Positions 20,371-31,817 of a stretch of DNA of 64,000 nt are shown one piece after another. Numbering within the stretch: position 1 is the stretch's first letter; each line of letters opens with the position of its first letter. Below the pieces are notes generated by a model. It did no database searches and was not told the DNA's origin. It saw only the letters and a list, made by a program, of their open reading frames with translations. The stretch lies in NCBI GenBank assembly GCA_025200525.1, contig CM045767.1, positions 10,957,273 to 11,021,272 of the forward strand, read 5' to 3'. A program made the translations under genes and the position numbers. The DNA is from Camellia lanceoleosa (taxonomy: Eukaryota > Streptophyta > Magnoliopsida > Ericales > Theaceae).

Positions 20371-20429
20371 AATATGAATCGAAATCTCAATCTTAGTGTA
20401 TTAGTCTTAGGACCTGCTTAACTTGCTAG

Positions 20430-20460
20430 AAACAAAGGTGGTTCCTTGAAGGCTAAGGGG
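20430..20460. repeat. Third copy of the ggtggttccttgaagg motif
   Basis: caaaggtggttccttgaaggcta is in inverted orientation to about 16975-16998 (tagcctttaaggaaccaccat). It could belong to worn MULE termini, but no 9-bp target duplication was found. Confidence 0.25.
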
Positions 20461-22880
20461 GTGGCCTGTTTGGGCCATAGGTTATAGCCAATCGATGATT
20501 ATAACATCATCTTTGGGCATGCACTTTAAATGCAATTGGTCTTGTGTGTAGTGGTTGTGAGATGAAATTTGTGGAATATGTCTCAAATTCCCTTGAAGTT
20601 GGGTTTAGTAGATATTATTATTCCTGATCTACCGATAAAGTTAACTAGAACTCTATAAATAGGTAACTAGAGAGACATGGAATTTATTGCTGTAAGTTGG
20701 AATTTATTCCAGAACTTGTGGAAAATTTTAAATCATGTAAATAATTCAATCAACACAATCATGTTCATGCTACAAGTTCTTAAGTTTAGTGTCTTCTATT
20801 CTTGCTGTTCTCATACTTTTTTAATAATTAAAATTTTATTAGAACAGTTTATTAGTTTTTTCATAACGTGTACTTAACTATACTATTAAAAAGTGAATAA
20901 TTGGTTAATGTACATAATACTAGTACTGCTTGTACTTTCAGTTCACTTGTTTCATTGATCTGAATTTTTTTAAAACTTACACTAAATTGTTAATTCTCTT
21001 TCAAAATTAGAAATTTAATGTAAAAGGACTCATATGTTTATATTAGGTGAGGTTCAACTGTCCAATGCGGAAAGAAAAATAGCATCACGGTGATATGTTC
21101 CCAAATGGGAACTCGTAAAATGGAGAACTTAAGTGCATTCAAAGCTATGGCCTTGATATGTCATATGTGATATTAGTTATTAGTTGAAGTGTTAGTTCAC
21201 CCAAAGAAATCGTGAATCTTGACCTCTACAAGGGCCACATTCTACATATTCTTGGTGAAAGCTAGAATATGAACCAAAACCCGATTGGCTTGTTTTGGCT
21301 CTGCTCATCGCTTCTGTTTTGCTCCCAGTTCAAAGTTTTAGACTTCAAAAAAAAAAAAAAAAGGTTGTTTGGCTATGTATTGCAGGGTCAGTTTTCTCAA
21401 GGTCCCAAACCAAACTGAATATACATATGCACACACATATATCTTACTCAAGTAAAGAAGGTACAACCTATACAGAAGTAAGAGCTTCTTTAAAATATGT
21501 GGAACAGGATCCAACCAAGTCCAACAAAAGACTTGAAGAGGATAGCAACATTGTTGTCTTGCATCATTCATGAGAAATAGTCTTTATTCCTCAATTGAAT
21601 AGGCCTGGATAGGCACTATGCAAGTCTTCTACAATTGACCCAACTAAGCTGTGTCTAGCTTTAGTAACTGTTCTAATTATGGCATTCTAAACATTAACTA
21701 GTAGAAAATAGTAAAACCAGTAATTGAACCAAGCCAACTTGGTTCTCTCTGTAATCTCTCCTCTTTGTCTCCTTCACTTCTACTCTTCCTCAGCTACTAC
21801 ACATAATGACCAGTCAGTGATCTTGCATTTCCAGCAATCACAAATCACAAATATAATATAATTTTGTAGTTATTGTTTATTGAATTACATATGTTTGGCT
21901 AAGCATGATTAGAAATTTACAACTACACAGATGCTCTATAGAATCTTGTTTTCTTTGGGACATTTGACTTGTTTGTTATAATTTTCATCATAATCATATT
22001 CCTTCATTTTGTAAGGAATCAAAGACTTTAGAAACTTATTAAAATGGTTACCTAAACATAGGTATGTGTTAAGGAATTTTTTTTTAACAGTTTGGCAAAT
22101 GGGTTTTCTTTATTTTCTCTGGTTTTTAGAACAAAAATCAGTTTTCAATAACAATACCCAAGTTGACAGTGTTTGGCAGACTTTTAAAAACAATTTTTTC
22201 TTCTCGGAGTTGCGAATTAACAAGAAAAATGCACGCTTAGTTTAGTCACCATAGACTGATAGATTGGGTATGGATCTAGCTTTGACATTATTGCACCAAG
22301 TCCCTTTGATTCTAACCCACTACTTCAAGATTGGTAAACAAGAGTTTGGCTCATTCTAAGAACTGTTTAGAAAACTGAATTTAAAAATAACTAGTAGGAA
22401 AGACGACAATGTAAAAGTAAAATTAAGGAGCGTGGTTTTTGTTGGAAATTTGAACTCCTGAACATAGGTGGAAGAAAACACAAACCAAGAGTAAAAAAAG
22501 TGGAGAAATTATGTGGTTTGTCAATATCTTGCAAGATCACTAGTCAATATTTGTGATTTGTGATTACAGTCTCTCCAATAAACTCAATTGCCCAAAGATT
22601 TCAATACAACACATAATGACTCTAACCCATCAATCCAAAAAATGAGGTAACCCATTACAAACAAACTTTAGACTGTTCTTTTTCCTCTAAACAAACTGAC
22701 TTCAATTGAAATGTGTTGTGAATTTTTTTTTTCAATTAAAGTTGAAATGTGTTGAAATGTTCTTTTTCCTCCAAACAAATTTTTTTGAATTTGACAAACC
22801 TTAGGGTCACTGTTCTCTCAATAAGTTGCATAGAAAAAAAAAATTAAAGTTGAAATTTTTTACAATTAAAAAAATCAATT
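20461..22880. other. Non-coding DNA between the MULE and the LTR retrotransposon
   Basis: A TATA-like ctataaata lies at 20653-20661 without a convincing gene after it, and a 16-bp A run at about 21347. The rest is AT-rich. The short ORFs do not resemble known families and are not well conserved between the two copies. The last five bases, AAGTT (22881-22885), are the retrotransposon target duplication. Confidence 0.5.
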
Positions 22881-22885
22881 AAGTT

Positions 22886-23462
22886 TGATAATGCAGTTAA
22901 TATACAACGAGTACCTGACAGAGCGGGTCGGACTGATCCACACTTCGCACCAATATCCGGGTGATCAAACCCACCAATAAACCTGCAGATAAGTTCAACG
23001 AGGCAGAGTCCCCGATGAACCCTCAAGCGAGTAAGTTAGAAAGAAAAGTAGAGTGTAGAGAGATTGGAGATAGAAAAGCTTAACCTTCTTCTTGTCTTCA
23101 ACGCTTGCTTATATCCTTTGGTCATCATTTATTTGTCCCTTCCGACCGCCATCTTGGCGAAAGTCTATCTTTGTAGCTTACCTTGTTCGAGTAAGGGGTC
23201 TTTGTTACGGAGAGGTGTTGTCGTAATAAATGCTGTGATGAGCTGCATTAATGGTGATATGCAGTGGCAATAACTTTGCAGATCTTTGTCTGCTGATGTG
23301 GCTTGTCCTTTACCTGCCGTATGTCTGAATGTCATTGGCTCTTTATGCCACGTTGGATTCCAGCTGTTCTGGACTTCACCAGCTGGGTTATGTATTGGGC
23401 TCCAAGTGATGGGCTTAGGTTGTTCATAGTGGGTTGTGGCCTTTATGGGCTTACCCACGTCA
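22886..23462 (-). repeat. 3' LTR (left), copy 1
   Basis: Reads TGATAATGCAG at the plus-strand left edge and ends CCCACGTCA. 577 bp, against 590 bp for the same LTR in copy 2. Confidence 0.92.
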
Positions 23463-23480
23463 GTAGTCCCCCATTCCCAA
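23463..23480 (-). other. Polypurine tract, copy 1
   Basis: On the minus strand gggaatgggggactac abuts the 3' LTR. Such a tract primes plus-strand DNA synthesis. Its position confirms the direction of the element. Confidence 0.75.
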
Positions 23481-23559
23481 GTGCAGCTTTAGTCCAACGA
23501 AGGGAATAGTAATAAAGAGAATGAGGGTGTTAGAGATTGGTAGGATGGAGGTCGACTGG

Positions 23560-23740
23560 CAGGGGTGACCAAGTGGGTGGACCGACCGTGAGGTAGACCG
23601 AGTGGAAGGGAGGACCATAAGGTGGACCGACTGCGAATCGTGGCCGAGTGGAAGGGCCGACGACGAGGAGGGCCGACCGCGAAGGTTGGCCGAGTGGGAG
23701 AGCCGACCACGAGGAGGGCTGACCGTGAAGGTTAAGGTGG
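23560..23740. repeat. GC-rich minisatellite-like stretch beside the 3' LTR, copy 1
   Basis: Diverged units built of 'ggccgagtggaagggccgac' and 'gaggagggccgaccgcgaaggt'. The same stretch is found at about 53070-53250 in copy 2. Confidence 0.6.
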
Positions 23741-23932
23741 AGGGCCACGGGGCTCAAGAGGCGGTGTGTCACGTGGTGATTTGAAGTGTAAAAGACAGGG
23801 TAAGGGGAGGAGACAGTGGATCGTGGTTGTACACGTGGCAACATCTCGTGGGGGGGAGATTAGGCGTTGGATCATAAATGAAACGATAGGTCATTATGGG
23901 TGTTGAAAAGACAGTTTTGGCGGATGTTTTGA

Positions 23933-26613
23933 AAAGTTTTCAAACTGGCGCAAATTAATTGCGACCCTTGGAATACGGGCAAGCCTTGGGCTTTTGGCAT
24001 TATTCAATTTACCTACTTCTTTGCGAAAAATCAAAACATCCCAAGTGTTAACTCATTTGTTGCTGACGATACACCTCTGCAACATTTTTTCAATTTCCTT
24101 GCACCTGCATCCGAAGCGATTCGCAGACATACCATAGGAATGGCCCAAGAAGAAGCTGTGAATGTCAGGGTGGATCCGCTTAGTGATGACGATGCAGTGG
24201 AGTTAGCAGAGCAGTATAGGACGAAGAGGCAAATGGAGAGGGTGAGGGAACTGGTGGTATGATCTCATGCTTCCACCATGATAGCAGCTCCGAAGCCAAT
24301 CAACTAAGCGGAACTAGATCATTGGCACACGAAGGCTGACAAATCAACGGTTACCACGGCGAAGTTGGAGGCTATTCACGAAAAATACCAGGTGCCTGCT
24401 GAAATAGAGTTATTGTTGCCGACGTCAACGGAAAGGCCATTCGACGCAAGGCCAGGGGAGTTTGCCCTTTACGAGGAAGCATTGAAGGGAGGACTGAGGC
24501 TACCACTGCCACAAGTGGTGGTAGATGTCCTGAACCGTTTGGAGGTGGCACCGGGCCAACTAATGCCCAACGCGTGGAAGATTGTACTGGCCTGTGCAAG
24601 CATGTGGCCGTAGGCGAACGAAGGGGCGGCCATGACAGTAGATGAATTCTTCGCATGTTATAAGGCCTCAGGACAACAAGAGACTTGGGTGACATTGTAG
24701 GCGGCGGCAGGGAGGGGTCTGGTGGCGGGGCTGCCGTCATCAATTAAAGGTTAAAGGCCGCGGTGGTTCTATGTGTTTGCAAATGGAGGGGCTGGGGTGC
24801 GCACGGTGTGGAGAGTGCCCACCAAATCTGTAGAGCCAAAACTAGAAGCAGCAGCAGATGAGAGAATAAAGAATGTGAAGGTATGGTGGGAGAAGGAGGG
24901 GGTCAGGTGGGACGAACTCGTTCAACCCTCAACCTTGTTTGGAGCGGGGTTGGGTCCTCAGCCGAGTGGTGGAGATCTGGGGCAAGCTGAATTGGAGGCA
25001 AGGAGGAAAGCGCAAAAGGCTGAGGATATGGCCATCTTCGCCAAAGCCAGTAAGTTCAAAGAGTCCCAAGAAGGCCCACCGCCAAAGCCGATTGCGAGGG
25101 AGAGGATCCGACCTCGCCTCAAACCCTTGGGGGAAAAAGCCTTAGGTGGATTTGTGCCCCGACCGCCCCCAGTAGATCCTTTGAATGAGAGGGCTTTGAA
25201 GGAGATGAAGATGGAGGTGGAGGGTGTGGTAAAGAAGAAGAGGAGAGTGAAGAGGAGTGAAGAAGAGCTTGCTGTGAAGAGGAGGAGAGAAGTGATAGCA
25301 GAAGAGACCAGCATGGCCAAGGAGGCAGAGAAGGGGGGAATGGAGGAGACCCTAGAAGCGGTGGTCATCCCAGAAGTGGTGGAGATCGCCTCGGAGAGAG
25401 TGGAGGTCGTCCCAATAATGGTGGAGATCGCCTCAGAGGTGGCAAGGGTCGCCCCCGAAGTGCAAGTAGAAGGTGGGGCAACTGGCCCTGAGCCAAGGGG
25501 AGGAGAACAGCCCCAGGAGGGTCCTGCGCCCCAAGGAGGGGGTGTCGAGCTAACGACAGGATCTACCATGCGCTGATGCAGTGGTGGTAATTTGGAGAAA
25601 GAAGGCCCAGCCAAGGCGGTCTGAATCGCCTTGTGGAGATCGTGGGTGAGGCGATCGTCGCTCGATGGCAATTCAATGAGGTTGAGTTGCTGAGGGGGTT
25701 ATGCTCTGCTCAAATGGAGGTAACCACCTTAGTAGGAGCTTTGCTAAGAAAGGCGGCGGCTGCAAAAATAAAGGCAGACGAGGCCAAGGCTCAACTTGCA
25801 AGTTTGAAGGAAGAGCGTGCAGGCTGGGAAAGTGCCCATGCTGAGCTGCGAGCGGTCAAGTTGGAGTTGGAGAACGAACGCTGCCAGGTTGTGTCACTCA
25901 AGTTCCAACTGGCAGGCGAGCAAAAGAAGCTTGGGGATGCTCAAAAGGACTGCACGGTCGCCATCGAACAATTTGAAGAGGCGATGACTAGCAATGAAAA
26001 TCTGCGTGCCCAGCAGATCAAGGTAAAAAAAGACGCAGACTTGGAGATTGCTGGGCTGCAGAAGGAGCTGGAAAATGAGCGTGTTAAGGCAATGGAGGGG
26101 AGAGAGAGCCTGCAGAAGGAGTTGCAGGAAGAGAGGGCCAAGGCGGCTGCTAAAAGGGCAACCCTATAGAGGGAGTTGGAGGAAGAGAGGGCTAAGGCAG
26201 CCTCTGAAAGGGCGACCCTACAGAAGGAGTTGGAGGAGGAGAGGGCCAAGGCAGCCTCTGAAAGGGCGACATACCCCGATCTGTGTGTTGCAGTGATGGA
26301 TCAATTCAAAGTCTGCTGAATTTCGGATGGCGAGATGATGCTGATGCCATGAGCTTGGCGAGGAGGAGTCTGGGGGCCGTTGAGGACTGACCAGAAGCGA
26401 GGCTGAGGTAGAAGTTATTGAGCTTCAGTGATCACTTATAAACACGAAATGGTCAATGCAGGGATGTTATTGGTAGATGTTCAAGCGTAAAGCTAAGGAG
26501 CTGTTCCCAGAGTTAGACCTGAGTAGTGTAAAAATTGACGACGACGATGTGGCCCAGACCCCCCTAGATGAGAGTATTGAAGAAGAAGACCTCGTATCCA
26601 GTGAGGATGAGTA
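23933..26613 (+). pseudogene. Antisense ORF of the Tat element (aORF), copy 1, broken
   Basis: It runs opposite to gag-pol, between the 3' LTR and integrase. An in-frame open stretch without ATG starts at 23933 (after a TGA), and the first ATG is at 24140 (MAQEEAVN). It includes the conserved block RPGEFALYEEALKGGLRLPL and a Trp/Gly region, a basic middle (KKKRRVKRSEEELAVKRRRE), a long Glu/Lys/Ala coiled coil with 18-residue repeats, and an acidic C-terminus (SIEEEDLVSSEDE). Breaks include a frame change near 24215 and a TAG at 26167-26169 (Gln position) shared with copy 2. Such ORFs are known from Tat retrotransposons, but I know of no established function. The copy at 53447-56137 is less damaged. 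Confidence 0.75.
26095..26270 (+). repeat. 54-bp tandem repeats coding an 18-residue coiled-coil unit
   Basis: Repeats of a unit encoding LQKELEEERAKAASERAT-like residues, about three and a half copies. The second repeat opens with TAG where its neighbours have CAG. Confidence 0.8.
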
Positions 26614-26619
26614 ATTGAA

Positions 26620-27010
26620 GAAGAAGAAGAAGAAGACCTTGTACTTAGAGTTGTTTTTGTGTGTTTGTTTTTGTTTTTGAATTGCTATAATGAACTTATG
26701 TACAAATTTGTAAATAAATAAAATTTCAGTTATGTTTTCATTCGATTGTCTATGCTTGTGCATCTGAAATGAATGAGAATGATGGCTTGTGTGCATCTGC
26801 AAAGTGCAGGTAAAGTTGTAATAAAAACTAAATTTAAGAACTCCTCAATGTAGAGTGGAAGTGAATCTATAATAAAAACTCAATGCAGAGTAAAGTTAAA
26901 GGCTCCTCAATGCAAAGTGAAATTGAACTTGTAATAAAAACTCAGTGCAGAGTAAAGTTAAGAACTCCTCAATGCAGAGTGGAATTTAAAATGTGATAAA
27001 ATTATGAGTT
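26620..27010. other. Non-coding repeat-like DNA after the antisense ORF, copy 1
   Basis: A (GAA)n run lies at 26617-26633, then repeats of 'aactcctcaatgcagagtg' and 'aataaaaactcaatgcagagtaaagtt'. AATAAA-like signals near 26710-26720 could end the antisense transcript. Confidence 0.55.
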
Positions 27011-27289
27011 TGTGTTTGCCACACTGCTGAAGTGGATGAGAGTGGTTTATTGGAGTTAGGCTTGACTAGTAAGGAAAGAGGTTGACTTGTAAAAGTTGAT
27101 GGAGAAGAAAATAATCTGACTAGTAAAGGCAACATGTAAGAACGTCGTTGGAATTTGACTAAGTGAAAAGTGGTGTAAAAACTTGGACCTAAAATTGTGA
27201 CTAAGTGTGTCTACTAATGCCACAAGTATGCGTGCTCAGTTGGGGCTAAGCTGTGATTTACTGACGTTGTAAGTAACTCGGTTTGGACT

Positions 27290-27790
27290 TGGAATTGTGG
27301 CACTCAGTTTGGTTGAGACTTGTTATACTTAGTGCAGTTGAGGCTTGGTCCGGCGAGTGCTTCATGCTCACCGATCGAGGCTTTTAAAGCTCAGTCTGGC
27401 CGAGGCCTTTGGTGCTTAGTCCTGGCCGAAATTTGTTATTCAGCCAAGGCTTTTGGTGCTCGGCCGAGGTGAAATTTGAAGCGCTTTGTTTGGCCGAGGC
27501 TTTTGGTGCCTCGATCTGGGCCGAGGCTTCAGGTGCTTAGTCTGGTGAGGCTTTAGTGCTTTCAGCCGAGGTCAGCCTGGTGCTCAGCTAAGGCTTTAGT
27601 GCTCAATCAGTGAAATTTTAGGCTCAGTCTGCCGAGGCTTTTGTGCTTAGTCTTCGATCTAAGTGAGGCTTTTAGTGCTCAGTCGGTCGAGGAAATCTGG
27701 TGCTCGATCTGGTGAGGCTTTTAGTGCTTAGTCGAGGTGAAGTTGGTCCTTCAGTCGAGGCTTTTGTGCTCACCGCTAAGACTTTTTAAT
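27290..27790. repeat. Minisatellite of ~28-bp units between integrase and antisense ORF, copy 1 (degraded)
   Basis: Units are built on 'gtgctcagtctggccgaggcttttag'. In this copy many units are shortened at ctgg or gccg, while copy 2 (56840-57370) is more regular in part. Tandem repeats in this position are usual in Tat-type elements. Confidence 0.8.
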
Positions 27791-27999
27791 AAATCTTTGC
27801 AACAAAAATGTCATTGAGACAACACATAGATAATTTGAGATATAAAATTGTTGTCATGGAAAGTGTGATCCAGTTGATCAAAATTTACATTATGCCAGGA
27901 GAGAACAAGTATGTTCATGTGTGTAAATTCGTCAAAAAGAAAATATAATAACTAAGCAATACAAAAGTAGGAATTTATTGAAAGTAACGCTTCAAGTGC

Positions 28000-29428
28000 T
28001 CGGCGTTCCACGGGTGGGGGAGATCTCGACCTTCCATGTCCTAAAGTCGGTAAGTGCCTGGTCGTGGTCGGGCTTTCACAACGTAAGGTCCCTTCCACTT
28101 AGCTGCCAGTTTGCCTTCAATCGGATTTTTGATGGCAAGAGTTACTTCGTGCAAGATAAGGTCCCCCACAGCAAACTCCCTTGATCGGACTTTGCGGTTG
28201 TAGTGTGTTCTCATTTTTTGTTGGTATGAGGCCAGTCTGACAGCAGTGGTTTCTCTGAGCTCTTCGATTAGGTCAAGGTCTGCCCGACGGAGTTCTTCGG
28301 TCAGTTCGGGATTCGGATGTAAAACCCTTGGAGTAGGCAGGCCGACTTCCACTGGGATGACTGCCTTAGCGCCGTATGTTAGGCGAAAGGGGTTTCTCAA
28401 ATGTTGAGTCCAAGCGGTAATCTGATGGCCGAGTACATTTAGTAATTCCTCATTAAAGTCCCTTAGCGACTTCGGCTAGTCTTGATGATCTTCAGAAGGG
28501 AACGGTTGGTAACCTCGACTTGGCCATTGGCTTGGGGATGACCTAGGAAGGAGAAACATGGTTGGATTTGGAGGTCTGCACAGAACTTCCTATACTTGGC
28601 GTTGTCGAATTGTTTGCCATTGTTGGAGACGATGGCTTGAGGGATGCCAAATCTGCATACGAGCGATTGCCAGATGAATTTGGTTGTGTTCCGCTCGGTA
28701 ATGGTAGCAAGGGATTCTGCCTCTACCCACTTAGTGAAGTAATCAATGGCGACTATTGCAAACTTGGTCTGGTCTCGGCCGGTGGAAAGTGGACCAACTA
28801 AGTCGATCCCCCATTTGGCGAACGGATAACGACTGCAAAGTGTGATCAACTCTGTAGGAGGAGCATGGGGGATGTTGGCAAAACGCTGACACTTATCACA
28901 TTTGAGCACAAAGTCAGTTGCATCTTGATTGAGAGTGGGCCAGAAATAACCAGTGCGAAGTATTTTGTGGGCTAGGGACCTGTCGCCCGAATGATTACCA
29001 CAAATGCTCTCATGGATTTCCTGCATCACATAGGTTACTTGAGTTGGATTGAGGCATCTGAGGTATGGGCATGAAAAGCCCCTCTTGTACAAAAGACTGT
29101 TGACAAGGATGTAATTGGACGATCGGGCCCTGACTTTGGCGGCCTGCTGTTTGTCCTCTGGTAATTCTCCCGTTGTCAAAAATAGAAAGATGTCGGACGC
29201 CCAGGGGATTGGTTCATTTTGGAGGAAGTGGACCACTTGTTGGTCGGGGGAGATGGCAGGGTGGGTCAGGTATTCGAGGCAAACACCGTGGTTGAGATCT
29301 GACTGATCTGCAGAGGCTAACTGAGCCATCTCATCGGCCTGGGATATTTTCGCCCGAGGGATGTGTTTGATGTGGAAGGTATTGAAGAGGCGAACAAAGG
29401 GAAGGGCTATATCCCTATAAGTCCGCAT
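28000..29428 (-). pseudogene. Integrase (copy 1)
   Basis: The minus-strand frame from 29428 contains the HHCC zinc finger (HESICGNH..., then CDKCQRFA) and the core Asp in WGIDLVGPL. At the second catalytic position the motif is SNNGKQF where the family has SDNGKQF, so the second Asp is replaced by Asn. The third residue (Glu of GQVEVTNRS) is kept. The frame ends at 28463 by a break not seen in copy 2. The C-terminal part continues at 28400-28041 with RLTYGAKAVIPVEVGLPT. No chromodomain is seen. The D-to-N change is in both copies and should abolish integration. Confidence 0.88.
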
Positions 29429-29439
29429 TTTGTCCTCCT

Positions 29440-30202
29440 TGACATCGAATTCCCCCGTAATTTGTCCGACAATGAGCTAGGAGTCACTGAACACCCGGAT
29501 GTGGCTGACACCAATGTCCCTGGCTAAGCGGAGACCTGCTATCAATGCCTCGTGTTGGCCTCATTATTCGGCCTCGAACAAGAAACGGAGAGCTCATTTG
29601 AAATAGCCACCCTCAAGGGCGGTAAGGATGAGACCGGCCCCGCTACCTTCCCTGCGGAATGATCCGTCAATGTTGAGAGTCCAAGAATGGGGGTCTTCTA
29701 GCTCGGTAAAGGTTCGTAGGGGTGGAGGGGCCGTGGTTGGAGTAGGATTAGTGAATTCCAGGATGAAATCAGCGACAGCCTGCCCCTTTATTACTATTCG
29801 AGGTCGGTAGGAGATGTCAAATTGGCTGAGTTCTATTGACCACTGCATGAGTCTGCCGAAAAGTTCTGGTTGCTGCATGACCTTCTTTAAAGGTTGATCG
29901 GTGAGGACCACTATGGAATGGGCTTGGAAGTAAGGACAGAGTTGTCTAGAGGCAGTGACCAAGGCCAAAGACAATTTTTCTAACAGTGGGTAATTCTGCT
30001 CCACTCCTCTGAGTGCCCGACTGATGTAGTAGATCGGTCGTTGGACAGAGGCGTCTTCCCTGATAAGAGCTGCACTGACTGCGGTGTGTGACACGGCTAA
30101 AAATAGGAAGAGGGACTCGCCCGTGATTGCCTGTGAAAGGAGAGGGGGTTGGCCATGCACTGTTTCAACTGCTGAAAAGCCTCTTCGGATTTGGCTGTCC
30201 AT
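29440..30202 (-). pseudogene. RNase H and additional RNase H (copy 1)
   Basis: The first part of this minus-strand frame is the RT-linked RNase H (RPIYYISRAL, LCPYFQAHSIVVLTDQPL, GQAVADFILEF). It is followed by a second RNase H starting WTLNIDGSFRREGSGAG, with the EAKYEAL type motif visible in copy 2. Two RNase H domains in a row are typical of the Tat lineage. A TGA after GGYFK is private to this copy and probably a sequence error. Confidence 0.82.
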
Positions 30203-30375
30203 TCAAAAGTTTGTCGAAGAACTTTGAAGAAGGTGAGGCACTTGTCCGTCGCGCGGGAAATGAAGCAGTTGAGGGCGGCAACTTGGCCAGTGACTCTCTA
30301 AACCTCCTTGACTATTCTGGGTGACTGCATCTCAATCAAGGCCTTGATCTTTTCAGGGTTAGCTTCAATGCCCTG

Positions 30376-31330
30376 CTAACTGACCATGAAACCCAAAAAC
30401 TTCCCAGATCCTACGCCGAAGGCGCACTTCTCCGGGTTGAGCTTTATTTGGTACTTACGTAGGGTGGCGAAGGTCTCTCGTAGGTCGGTCAGATGATCGG
30501 CGGAGAGTTTGCTCTTGACTAGCATGTCATCGACATAAACTTCCATATTTCGACCGATTTGATGATGGAAAACAGTGTTAACCAACCATTGGTAGGTGAC
30601 CCAGCATTTTTTAGTCCAAACGGCATCACACGGTAATGGTAGGTGCCTCAGTCGGTAATGAAGGAGGTGTGTTCATGATCAGATGGGTGCATCAGAATTT
30701 GATTGTACCCAGAGAAGGCATCTATGAAGCTGAACATTTGATGACCGGCCGTGGCGTCAACTAGCGATCTATCGGGGAGAGGATAAACATTTTTTGAACA
30801 AGCTCGGTTGAGGTCGAGTAGTCAACACGTCGCCATTTACCATTGTTCTTACGGACTAGGACGACGTTTGACAACCATCTAGGGTAGTCCACGTTCTTGA
30901 TGAATTGTGTCTCAAGGAGCTTGTCGACTTCATGACAATGAGTGTTGCACTCGGATGAAAAATCTGCTTACAGCGATGGGTCGAAAATGGGGTTCAATGC
31001 TGAGGCGATGGGTTATGAATGAGGGGTCAATACCCGGCATGTCTGAGTGGGTCCAGGCAAATACATGTTGTTCTCGATCAGAAGGGCGGTAAGGTCGACT
31101 TTTGCTTGAGGGGATAGTTGGTTGCCGATTTTGGTAGTTTTTGCTCTGTTGGTGGGATCGATGGGGACTTCAATAAGTTCTTCAACTGGTTCCCTCCTAA
31201 CCGGCTAAATCTTAAATCTCGACATCGAGTCCTTCAATGATCATAGCCTCTTTCAACTTGACTTCTTTAAGCGAGGCGACATAACACTCCCTGGCCACGG
31301 TCTGCTCCCCCCTCACTGTCCCGACCCCAA
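30376..31330 (-). pseudogene. Reverse transcriptase (copy 1), fragmented
   Basis: The palm motif YVDDM lies at about 30520-30545 in the frame 30585-30376, preceded by NTVFHHQIGRNMEV. Upstream parts (WRLC-type, SF-DAFSGYNQ-type) are broken by several private frame changes. The TGA just before GTYHYRVMPFGL is shared with copy 2. Compare 59948-60902, which is cleaner. Confidence 0.8.
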
Positions 31331-31344
31331 GATCGGTGGGGACT

Positions 31345-31705
31345 TGATGGCTAGGTGATAAGTTGATGTAATAGCTTCGGAAGCATTCAGGGCGGTACGA
31401 CCAAGGATGGTGTTGTAGGCAAAAGGGCAGCCGACAAAAAGGAAGGTGAACAGCTTGGTGGCTTAGCGGGGGTGCTTGCCAATTGTGATGGGAAGGTCGA
31501 TGGAGCCAATGGAGGTCACCCAGTCACCAGTGAAACCGACCAAGGGGGTTTGGAGAGGGGATAGACTTTCTTCCCTGATCTTGAGCTGGCGGAAGCAATT
31601 GAGGATAATGATGTCTGAAGAGTGCCATTGTCTATGAGAACCCGTCGACCTTGTAGTTGGAGAGGCGAAATGACTAGAGGGTCGTCATGGGGATAACGAA
31701 TGCTG
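31345..31705 (-). pseudogene. Retroviral-type aspartic protease (copy 1)
   Basis: The frame around 31640 reads RRVLIDNG (DNG in place of DTG/DSG, as is usual for Tat proteases), and downstream parts match copy 2. Frame breaks follow the DNG motif. Confidence 0.6.
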
Positions 31706-31817
31706 TCGGTCGGCGTCCGTGAAGGTAATAGGCTCGATCTATTGCCTGGGTTGTTTGGAAGGTCGGTCAATGTGGTAACCTCTTTGTCGAGCCTTGCCTT
31801 ATTTTCCTAAGTTACGC

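Noticed and set aside
20653..20661. TATA box (ctataaata) as start of a gene at 20677
   Set aside because: The 66-codon ORF after it is AT-rich, changes its end in copy 2, and has no recognisable features.
21295..21573. 92-codon plus-strand ORF
   Set aside because: Contains a poly-Lys run from an A tract, is shortened in copy 2, and matches no known family.
24372..25671. Minus-strand ORFs opposite the antisense ORF (e.g. 24958-25671, 237 codons)
   Set aside because: Shadow frames of the Glu/Lys/Ala-rich coiled coil, giving Ser/Leu/Ala-rich readings without domains.
28562..28801. Plus-strand 79-codon ORF, identical at 58149-58388
   Set aside because: Lies exactly opposite the integrase core; conservation is explained by the integrase strand.
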